A stretch of 64,000 bases of DNA from Streptomyces luteogriseus (lineage in GTDB: Bacteria > Actinomycetota > Actinomycetes > Streptomycetales > Streptomycetaceae): NCBI RefSeq assembly GCF_014205055.1, contig NZ_JACHMS010000001.1, positions 7,006,001 to 7,070,000 of the forward strand, read 5' to 3'. Shown one piece after another: positions 34,998-41,344 of this stretch. How positions within the stretch are numbered: the stretch's first letter is position 1; every line of letters begins with the position of its first letter. The notes under the pieces were generated by a model, which saw only the letters and a program-made list of their open reading frames with translations, had not been told where the DNA came from and made no database searches. A program made the position numbers and the translations under genes.

Positions 34998-35726
34998 GTG
35001 GCGAACAAGAACATCCCGGACTCCGGCTTCTCCGACGACGACGGCTCCGCCGACCCCCGGCTGAGCGCCGCACTCGCCGCCTGGTCCGCGGACCGGAGTG
35101 CCGTGGGCCCGGTCCTGGCCGCCCTCAAAGGCGCCCGGCTGCTCGTCCCCGTCGTGGCCGTGCTCGGCGAGGCCGAGGAGGACGAGCGGGGACTGCGCCG
35201 CGAGAAGACCAGCGACATGGCCGTACCGACGCTCAAGGCCGGCGACCGCACCGCCCTGCCCGCCTTCACCTCCACGGACTCCCTGGCCCGCTGGGACCCG
35301 GAGGCCCGCCCCGTCGCCGTACCGCTGCACCAGGCCTTGCAGGCCGCCGCGCACGAGAGGGCGGACACGGTCGTGCTCGACCTGGCCGGGCCGGTGCCCT
35401 TCGAACTGACGGGTCCCGCGCTGCTCGCCCTCGCCGAGGGCCGCGCGAGCACCGACCCGCTCGCCGACCCGGTCGTGGTGGAGGCCGTACGGGATGCCGT
35501 GGCCGCCGAGCCCGCCGTGATCCGGGCCCACCTCGGGCCGGGGCAGGCCGACGGCACCCTCGCCCTGGTGCTGGACCCGTCCGCGGTACCGGCCGAGGCC
35601 GCGCGGGCCGTCGCGGAGCGGCTCGCCGCCGACGAAACGCTGAGGGCCCGCCTGGTACGCGGCCTCGACCTGGCACTGCTGCCGGCCGAGGTCACGCCAC
35701 CGGGCGAGCCCCTGTTCGTACGCTGA
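34998..35726 (+). CDS. SseB-family protein
   Basis: 242 residues matching the N-terminal SseB domain: LSAALAAWSADRSAVGPVLAALKGARLLVPVVAV at about 15-55, LPAFTSTDSLARWDPEARPVAVPLHQALQ and later DPVVVEAVRDAVAAEPAVIRAHL. SseB was first linked to serine sensitivity in E. coli; the mechanism in actinobacteria is unknown and the protein is cytoplasmic, with no catalytic motif. The GTG start is 42 nt after the subtilase stop, so it may be on the same transcript. Confidence 0.8.
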   Translation: MANKNIPDSGFSDDDGSADPRLSAALAAWSADRSAVGPVLAALKGARLLVPVVAVLGEAEEDERGLRREKTSDMAVPTLKAGDRTALPAFTSTDSLARWDPEARPVAVPLHQALQAAAHERADTVVLDLAGPVPFELTGPALLALAEGRASTDPLADPVVVEAVRDAVAAEPAVIRAHLGPGQADGTLALVLDPSAVPAEAARAVAERLAADETLRARLVRGLDLALLPAEVTPPGEPLFVR

Positions 35727-35746
35727 GGAGCGGGCGGTCCGTCGGG

Positions 35747-36103
35747 TCAGCCGTAGACCGGCCCCGTGTACTTCTCGCCCGGCCCCTGGCCCGGCTCGTC
35801 CGGGACGAGGGAGGCCTCGCGGAACGCCAGCTGCAGCGACTTCAGGCCGTCGCGCAGGGGAGCGGCGTGGAAGGAGCTGATCTCCGTCGCCGTCGCGTCC
35901 AGCAGACCGGCCAGGGCGTGGACCAGCTTGCGTGCCTCGTCCAGGTCCTTGTGCTGCTCGCCCTCCTCGGTCAGACCGAGCTTCACCGCGGCGGCGCTCA
36001 TCAGGTTGACGGCGACCGTCACGATCACCTCGACCGCCGGGACCTCGGCGATGTCGCGGGCCATGGCGTCGAAGTCGGGGGACTCAGGAGGGGTGTCACT
36101 CAT
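35747..36103 (-). CDS. DUF1844 small protein
   Basis: 118 residues. DUF1844 core: EVIVTVAVNLMSAAAVKLGLTEEGEQHKDLDEARKLVHALAGLLDATATEI, an all-helical segment, with a Pro-rich flexible end (DEPGQGPGEKYTGPVYG). No enzymatic motif is present and its function is unknown. The start at MSDTPPESPDFDAM is preferred over an ATG three codons upstream. It faces away from infC, whose promoter region begins behind it; this neighbour relation with infC is common in actinobacteria. Confidence 0.82.
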   Translation of the reverse strand: MSDTPPESPDFDAMARDIAEVPAVEVIVTVAVNLMSAAAVKLGLTEEGEQHKDLDEARKLVHALAGLLDATATEISSFHAAPLRDGLKSLQLAFREASLVPDEPGQGPGEKYTGPVYG

Positions 36104-36161
36104 GCCCCACACGATAGGCGCAGGCAGCGGGCGAACCCCACGTGACCCCGGCTCGCCCCAA

Positions 36162-36191
36162 TTGGCCGTTCCTGGCCATTGCTGGTAACCT
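36162..36191 (+). promoter_or_regulatory. infC: Probable promoter of the infC-rpmI-rplT operon
   Basis: TTGGCC (36162-36167) and TAACCT (36186-36191) with 18-nt spacing resemble a vegetative promoter. Transcription from here would give a leader of about 300 nt in front of infC, long enough for the attenuator hairpin at 36382-36411. Confidence 0.45.
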
Positions 36192-36381
36192 CGTGTAACG
36201 ACCGGTCGGACACGTGTGCCTCACAGCCCGCGAGTTCGGCCCACAAGTGGAGGCTTTCGAACTCCCACCCGATCGCCCTCAGGGCGGCGGGTCACCGGTC
36301 AGGCGGTCCCGTCCTCGTGGCGGCGTCCGTCCGAAAGCGCGCCCCGCGGCTTCCCGCGGCGGTGCTCCGGTAGTTCGAGGA

Positions 36382-36411
36382 GCCCCGCCTGGGATCGTCC
36401 GGGGCATTTTT
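36382..36411 (+). promoter_or_regulatory. infC: Attenuator-like terminator in the infC leader
   Basis: GCCCCG (36382-36387) pairs with CGGGGC (36400-36405) across a 12-nt loop, and a run ATTTTTGTT follows directly. This is the strongest intrinsic-terminator shape with a U-tract in the window, yet it lies about 90 nt before the infC start instead of after a gene. It suggests conditional termination of the ribosomal operon, as seen with L20/IF3 leaders in other bacteria. Confidence 0.6.
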
Positions 36412-36497
36412 GTTGCCTCGGCGCGGTTAGGTCTACCGAAAACTGACGTTACGCGGCCGTCCGCCAGACCGCCGCGTGGTGCTACCGAGGAGGATCC

Positions 36498-37160
36498 ATC
36501 AGCGCCGAGCCCCGCATCAACGACCGGATTCGCGTTCCAGAGGTGCGACTTGTCGGTCCCAGTGGCGAGCAGGTGGGCATCGTCCCCCTGGCCAAGGCAC
36601 TGGAGCTTGCGCAGGAGTACGACCTGGACCTGGTCGAGGTGGCGGCGACCGCCCGTCCGCCTGTGTGCAAGCTCATGGACTACGGGAAGTTCAAGTACGA
36701 GTCGGCCATGAAGGCCCGTGAGGCGCGCAAGAACCAGGCGCACACGGTCATCAAGGAGATGAAGCTCCGGCCGAAGATCGACCCGCACGACTATGACACC
36801 AAGAAGGGTCACGTCGTTCGGTTCCTCAAGCAGGGCGACAAGGTCAAGATCACGATCATGTTCCGTGGTCGCGAGCAGTCCCGGCCGGAGCTCGGCTACC
36901 GACTGCTGCAGCGTCTCGCGGAGGACGTGGCCGATCTCGGGTTCGTCGAGTCGAACCCGAAGCAGGACGGCCGCAACATGATCATGGTCCTCGGTCCGCA
37001 CAAGAAGAAGACCGAGGCGATGGCCGAGGCTCGCCAGGCGCAGGAAGCCCGCAAGGCGGAAGCGAAGGCCAACCCCGGCAAGTCGCAGAACGCTGCGGAG
37101 TCCGAGGCGACGGCTGAGGCGACGGTCGAGGCGCCGGCTGAGGAGCCCGCCGAGGCGTGA
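36498..37160 (+). CDS. infC: Translation initiation factor IF-3 with a non-canonical AUC start
   Basis: 220 residues. Upstream of the first GTG in frame (36543) the sequence reads (I)SAEPRINDRIRVPEVRLVG, which is the conserved IF-3 N-terminus, so translation must begin earlier. Only ATC at 36498 fits, preceded by GAGGAGG 5 nt away. Starting at an AUU/AUC-type codon is how infC is autoregulated in E. coli: IF-3 discriminates against such starts. The N-domain (about 1-80), basic linker (KFKYESAMKAREARKNQ) and C-domain (IKEMKLRPKIDPHDYDTK) are all present. An acidic Ala/Glu tail (about 175-220) is typical of streptomycetes. First gene of the infC-rpmI-rplT operon. Confidence 0.93.
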   Translation: MSAEPRINDRIRVPEVRLVGPSGEQVGIVPLAKALELAQEYDLDLVEVAATARPPVCKLMDYGKFKYESAMKAREARKNQAHTVIKEMKLRPKIDPHDYDTKKGHVVRFLKQGDKVKITIMFRGREQSRPELGYRLLQRLAEDVADLGFVESNPKQDGRNMIMVLGPHKKKTEAMAEARQAQEARKAEAKANPGKSQNAAESEATAEATVEAPAEEPAEA

Positions 37161-37267
37161 CTCCCGGGACGCCAGTCCCAGGAAGCAACCGATACAAGAC
37201 GACGCTCCACCGTGCCCGGTTTCGCGACCGGGCACCGGAGTGCCACCGACGAGGAGAGAACGGCGCT

Positions 37268-37462
37268 ATGCCGAAGAACAAGTCGCACAGCGGTGCCAGC
37301 AAGCGCTTCAAGATCACCGGCTCCGGCAAGGTGCTGCGCGAGCGCGCCGGCAAGCGCCACCTGCTCGAGCACAAGTCGTCCCGTGTGACGCGTCGCCTCA
37401 CCGGCAACGCCGAGATGGCCCCGGGCGACGCCGCGAAGATCAAGAAGCTTCTCGGCAAGTGA
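37268..37462 (+). CDS. rpmI: 50S ribosomal protein L35
   Basis: 64 residues, highly basic, with the L35 signature MPKNKSHSGASKRFKITGSG and RHLLEHKSSRVTRRL. It binds 23S rRNA in the large subunit. GAGGAG precedes the ATG. It lies between infC and rplT, the order found across bacteria. The gap to infC is about 107 nt. Confidence 0.97.
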   Translation: MPKNKSHSGASKRFKITGSGKVLRERAGKRHLLEHKSSRVTRRLTGNAEMAPGDAAKIKKLLGK

Positions 37463-37560
37463 CGTCCGGGCGCGTGAGCGCCGGACGTACGTCAGACCGG
37501 GACCCAATCGATTTCGGGCCGTGTGCGCACCCCCACGGCCCCGCTACAAGGAGTTAACAA

Positions 37561-37944
37561 GTGGCACGCGTCAAGCGGGCAGTCAACGCCCACAAGAAGC
37601 GTCGGGCGATCCTCGAGCAGGCCTCCGGCTACCGCGGTCAGCGTTCGCGCCTGTACCGCAAGGCCAAGGAGCAGGTCACCCACTCGCTGGTCTACAACTA
37701 CAACGACCGCAAGAAGCGCAAGGGCGACTTCCGTCAGCTGTGGATCCAGCGCATCAACGCCGCTGCCCGCGCCAACGGCATGACCTACAACCGCTTCATC
37801 CAGGGTCTGAAGGCCGCGAACATCGAGGTCGACCGCAAGATCCTGGCCGAGCTGGCCGTCAACGACGCCGGTGCGTTCGCCGCGCTCGTCGAGGTCGCCC
37901 AGAAGGCGCTGCCGAGCGACGTGAACGCGCCGAAGGCTGCGTGA
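37561..37944 (+). CDS. rplT: 50S ribosomal protein L20
   Basis: 127 residues, basic: VARVKRAVNAHKKRRAILEQ at the N-terminus, ASGYRGQRSRLYRKAKEQ and FRQLWIQRINAAARANGM are diagnostic. L20 nucleates early 50S assembly on 23S rRNA and in other bacteria represses its own operon. The GTG has AAGGAG 8 nt upstream. It is the last gene of the operon; a perfect terminator hairpin begins 26 nt after its stop. Confidence 0.97.
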   Translation: MARVKRAVNAHKKRRAILEQASGYRGQRSRLYRKAKEQVTHSLVYNYNDRKKRKGDFRQLWIQRINAAARANGMTYNRFIQGLKAANIEVDRKILAELAVNDAGAFAALVEVAQKALPSDVNAPKAA

Positions 37945-37970
37945 CGCCGGCTCCGAGCCGATGTGACTGA

Positions 37971-38002
37971 AGGACCCGCAGGCCGGATGGTCTGCGGGTC
38001 CT
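37971..38002 (+). terminator. Terminator of the infC-rpmI-rplT operon
   Basis: AGGACCCGCAG (37971-37981) and CTGCGGGTCCT (37992-38002) form a perfect 11-bp stem with a 10-nt loop. Only a weak T-containing tail follows (GCTGTG). Confidence 0.85.
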
Positions 38003-38031
38003 GCTGTGCAGCTACCCAGAAAGCGAATCGG

Positions 38032-38892
38032 ATGCCTCCCGCCACCCCCGAGCTCATCTCCCCCCGCTCCCCCCGCGTGCTGGCCGCGCGGCGGCTGGCC
38101 AAGCGGAACTTCCGGGGGAAGGAGCGGCTGTTCCTCGCGGAGGGACCGCAGGCCGTGCGGGAAGCCGCCGGGCACCGGGCCGGGGACGCCGCCACACTCG
38201 TGGAGCTGTTCACCACGCCGGAGGCCGCAGAGCGCTACGCCGACATCATCGGGGCCGCCCGCGACGCCGGAGCCCGCGTGCACCTCGCCGCCGAGCAGGT
38301 CATCGCCGACATCTCCACCACCGTCACGCCGCAGGGCCTCGTCGGTGTCTGCCGGTTCCTGGACACGCCCTTCGAGGAGGTCCTCGCGGCCCGCCCCCGG
38401 CTCGTCGCCCTCCTCGCCAACGTCCGTGACCCCGGCAACGCCGGGACCGTGCTGCGCTGCGCCGACGCCGCCGGGGCCGAGGCCGTCGTGCTGACCGACG
38501 CCTCCGTCGACGTGTACAACCCCAAGGCCGTCCGCGCCTCCGTCGGCTCGCTGTTCCACCTGCCCGTCGCCGTCGGCGTCCCCGTGGAGCAGGCCGTCGA
38601 GAGGCTGCGGGAGGCCGGCGCCCGGATCGTCGCCGCCGACGGCGCGGGTGACCGCGACCTCGACGACGAGCTCGACAAGGGCACCATGGGCGGGCCGACC
38701 GCCTGGGTCTTCGGCAACGAGGCGTGGGGCCTGCCGGAGGAGACCCGCATCCTCACGGACGCCGTCGTGCGCGTTCCGATCCACGGGAAGGCCGAGAGTC
38801 TGAACCTCGCCACCGCCGCCGCCGTATGTCTCTATGCGTCGGCGCGTGCACAGCGCGCCCCCGGAGGGTGCCGCTCCGTCACCGGGAACTAG
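38032..38892 (+). CDS. TrmH/SpoU-family RNA 2'-O-methyltransferase
   Basis: 286 residues. An N-terminal substrate-binding domain (RSPRVLAARRLAKRNFRGKERLFLAEGPQAVREA) is followed by the knotted SPOUT domain with VALLANVRDPGNAGTVLRCADAAGAEAVVLTDASVDVYNPKAVRASVGSLFHLP (motif 1 and 2) and VFGNEAWGLPEETR/VRVPIHGKAESLNLATAAAVCLY (motif 3). It uses S-adenosylmethionine to methylate a ribose in rRNA or tRNA. I start at ATG 38032 after the operon terminator; a GTG at 37963 would lie before the hairpin and is unlikely. Downstream of rplT as in other streptomycetes. Confidence 0.9.
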   Translation: MPPATPELISPRSPRVLAARRLAKRNFRGKERLFLAEGPQAVREAAGHRAGDAATLVELFTTPEAAERYADIIGAARDAGARVHLAAEQVIADISTTVTPQGLVGVCRFLDTPFEEVLAARPRLVALLANVRDPGNAGTVLRCADAAGAEAVVLTDASVDVYNPKAVRASVGSLFHLPVAVGVPVEQAVERLREAGARIVAADGAGDRDLDDELDKGTMGGPTAWVFGNEAWGLPEETRILTDAVVRVPIHGKAESLNLATAAAVCLYASARAQRAPGGCRSVTGN

Positions 38893-38946
38893 TAGGGTGA
38901 CCAGCTCAGGGACCCCTCTGCGGAGCCTTGGAGGTGGGGTACGGGG

Positions 38947-40089
38947 ATGAGTGTCGGCACGAGCAGCGCACCGGGAGCCCAGGACGCCGGGAGCCCGCCC
39001 GCCGCGTCCCGGCCACCCGGGGATCCCGCCGGACTCGGCATCGACCCCGACCAGCTGCCCGACGGACTCGTCGTCGCCGACGAGCAGGGCCACGTCATCT
39101 GCTTCAACGCGGCCGCGGAACGCATCACCGCCGTCCGCGCCCAGGACGCCCTCGGGCAGCGCCTTGAGAAGGCCCTGCCGTTAGAAGACCTGGAGGGCCG
39201 GCGCTGGTGGCAGCTGACCGACCCGTACGGCGGCCTCGCCATCCGCGTCGGACAGCCCGAGCGCAACCTGCTCCTGCCCGGTGGCCGTGAGGTGCTGGTC
39301 TGCGCGCGCTACGTCCGCACCCGGCCCACCGGACCCCTCCGGCGGCTGGTCGTCACCCTGCGCGACACCGAGGCCCGCCGCCGCACCGAGCGCAGCCACG
39401 CCGAGCTGATCGCCACCGTGGCCCACGAACTGCGCTCCCCGCTGACCTCCGTCAAGGGCTTCACCGCCACCCTGCTCGCCAAGTGGGAACGCTTCACCGA
39501 CGACCAGAAGCGCCTGATGCTGGAGACCGTCGACGCCGACGCCGACCGGGTCACCCGGCTCATCGCCGAGCTGCTCGACATCTCCCGCATCGATTCCGGG
39601 CGGCTGGAGGTGCGGCGCCAGCCCGTCGACATGGGCGCCGCCGTCGGACGGCACATCCAGGCCTACGTCGCCGCGGGGCAGCCCGCCGACCGCTTCCTGC
39701 TGCGCGTCCAGCAGCCGCTGCCCGACCTGTGGGCCGACCCCGACAAGATCGACCAGGTGCTCAGCAACCTGCTGGAAAATGCCGTGCGGCACGGCGAGGG
39801 AACTGTCACGATCGACGTCACGGCCACGGCGTCCCCCCGCGAGGACGAGGACACCGGTACGTCGGTCACGGTGAGCGACGAGGGGCCCGGCATCCCGGAG
39901 GAGTCCATGAACCGCGTCTTCACCCGCTTCTGGCGGGGCAGCAAGCGCGGAGGGACGGGCCTCGGTCTCTACATCGTCAAGGGCATCGTCGAGGCCCACG
40001 GCGGCACCATCACGGTCGGCCGCGCCCCCGGCGCCGGCGCCGAGTTCCGATTTACGTTGCCCGTGAGCGCTCCGGCCTATCTCGCCTGA
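38947..40089 (+). CDS. ohkA: Soluble PAS-domain sensor histidine kinase (OhkA-like), contains a TTA codon
   Basis: 380 residues with no transmembrane helix. A disordered N-terminus (1-33), PAS domain (about 35-140), then H-box ATVAHELRSPLTSVKG (His160), N-box NLLENAVRHG, G1 DEGPGIPEE and G2 RGGTGLGLYIVKG. It would autophosphorylate on His160 and pass phosphate to a response regulator, but none is encoded nearby. It sits between the rRNA methylase and pheS, the place of S. coelicolor OhkA, an orphan kinase affecting antibiotics and aerial development. Codon 79 (39181-39183) is TTA, so translation should depend on bldA tRNA. Reading frame and motif context leave no doubt about the codon. Confidence 0.88.
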   Translation: MSVGTSSAPGAQDAGSPPAASRPPGDPAGLGIDPDQLPDGLVVADEQGHVICFNAAAERITAVRAQDALGQRLEKALPLEDLEGRRWWQLTDPYGGLAIRVGQPERNLLLPGGREVLVCARYVRTRPTGPLRRLVVTLRDTEARRRTERSHAELIATVAHELRSPLTSVKGFTATLLAKWERFTDDQKRLMLETVDADADRVTRLIAELLDISRIDSGRLEVRRQPVDMGAAVGRHIQAYVAAGQPADRFLLRVQQPLPDLWADPDKIDQVLSNLLENAVRHGEGTVTIDVTATASPREDEDTGTSVTVSDEGPGIPEESMNRVFTRFWRGSKRGGTGLGLYIVKGIVEAHGGTITVGRAPGAGAEFRFTLPVSAPAYLA

Positions 40090-40216
40090 GCCCCGCGGGC
40101 GCATTCGTATACCTCCACCCCGTTAGACTCGGCCATTGGCACCTTCGTGTCCCAAAGACGGCCGTCCGAGTCGGTGACGGGGACCTTCAGCCAGCCAATC
40201 GGAAGCACGGGAAGAG

Positions 40217-41344
40217 ATGTCGGCACCGAATAAGTCGTACGACCCTGTCGAGGTCGAGACGTTGAAACCGGAAGAGATCGAGCGCATGCGGGACGAGGCG
40301 CTCGCCGCCTTCGCCGCCGCGGACTCCCTCGACGCGCTCCACGAGGCCAAGGTCGCCCAGACCGGCCCCACCTCCCCGCTGGCCCTCGCCAACCGCGAGA
40401 TCGGCGCCCTGCCCCCGCACGCCAAGGCCGAGGCCGGCAAGCGCGTCGGCCAGGCCCGCGGCGCCGTGAACAAGGCCCTCGCCGCCCGCCAGGTGGAGCT
40501 CGAGGCCGAGCGGGACGCGCGGGTGCTCGTCGAGGAGGCGGTGGACGTCACGCTGCCGTACGACCGCGTACCGTCCGGCGCCCGGCACCCGCTCACCACG
40601 ATGATGGAGCGGGTCGCGGACGTCTTCGTGGCCATGGGCTACGAGGTCGCCGAGGGCCCGGAGGCCGAAGCGGAGTGGTTCAACTTCGACGCCTTGAACT
40701 TCCTGCCCGACCACCCGGCCCGGCAGATGCAGGACACCTTCTTCGTCCAGGGCCCGAAGGGCACCGACGAGTCCGGGTCCGGCGTCGTGCTGCGCACCCA
40801 CACCTCCCCGGTGCAGGCCCGCGCGCTGCTCGACCGTGAGCTGCCGGTCTACATCGTCTGCCCCGGCCGGGTGTTCCGCACCGACGAGCTCGACGCCACG
40901 CACACGCCCGTCTTCCACCAGATCGAGCTGCTGGCGGTCGACGAGGGCCTGACGATGGCCGACCTCAAGGGCACCCTGGACCACATGGTCCAGGCCCTGT
41001 TCGGCGAGGACATGAAGACCCGGCTCAGGCCGAACTACTTCCCGTTCACCGAGCCCAGCGCCGAGATGGACATGCTCTGCTACGTCTGCAAGGGCGAGTC
41101 CATCGGCAACCCCGACCGCCCCTGCCGTACCTGCTCCTCCGAGGGCTGGATCGAGCTCGGCGGCTGCGGCATGGTCAACCCGCGGGTGCTCACAGCCTGC
41201 GGCGTCGACCCCGAGAAGTACAGCGGGTTCGCCTTCGGGTTCGGCATCGAGCGGATGCTGATGTTCCGCCACAACGTCGAAGACATGCGAGACATGGTCG
41301 AGGGTGACGTCCGGTTCACCCGGCCGTTCGGGATGGAGATCTGA
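40217..41344 (+). CDS. pheS: Phenylalanyl-tRNA synthetase alpha subunit
   Basis: 375 residues. An N-terminal coiled coil (about 10-100) is followed by the class II core: motif 2 region GRVFRTDELDATHTPVFHQIELLAVDEGL and motif 3 FAFGFGIERMLMFRHNVEDMRDM. Includes HPLTTMMERVADVFVAMGYEVAEGPE and RTHTSPVQARALL. Two Cys pairs (CYVCKGE, CRTCSSEG) form a zinc-knuckle-like insertion often seen in actinobacterial PheS. It catalyses Phe activation and charging of tRNA-Phe as an alpha2beta2 enzyme. Its TGA overlaps the pheT ATG by one base. Confidence 0.96.
   Translation: MSAPNKSYDPVEVETLKPEEIERMRDEALAAFAAADSLDALHEAKVAQTGPTSPLALANREIGALPPHAKAEAGKRVGQARGAVNKALAARQVELEAERDARVLVEEAVDVTLPYDRVPSGARHPLTTMMERVADVFVAMGYEVAEGPEAEAEWFNFDALNFLPDHPARQMQDTFFVQGPKGTDESGSGVVLRTHTSPVQARALLDRELPVYIVCPGRVFRTDELDATHTPVFHQIELLAVDEGLTMADLKGTLDHMVQALFGEDMKTRLRPNYFPFTEPSAEMDMLCYVCKGESIGNPDRPCRTCSSEGWIELGGCGMVNPRVLTACGVDPEKYSGFAFGFGIERMLMFRHNVEDMRDMVEGDVRFTRPFGMEI

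Noticed and set aside
36201..36212. ACCGGTCGGACA also found in the tatA upstream region (1245-1256)
   Set aside because: A shared 12-mer is expected many times by chance in a 64-kb GC-rich window, and the infC copy lacks the palindrome.
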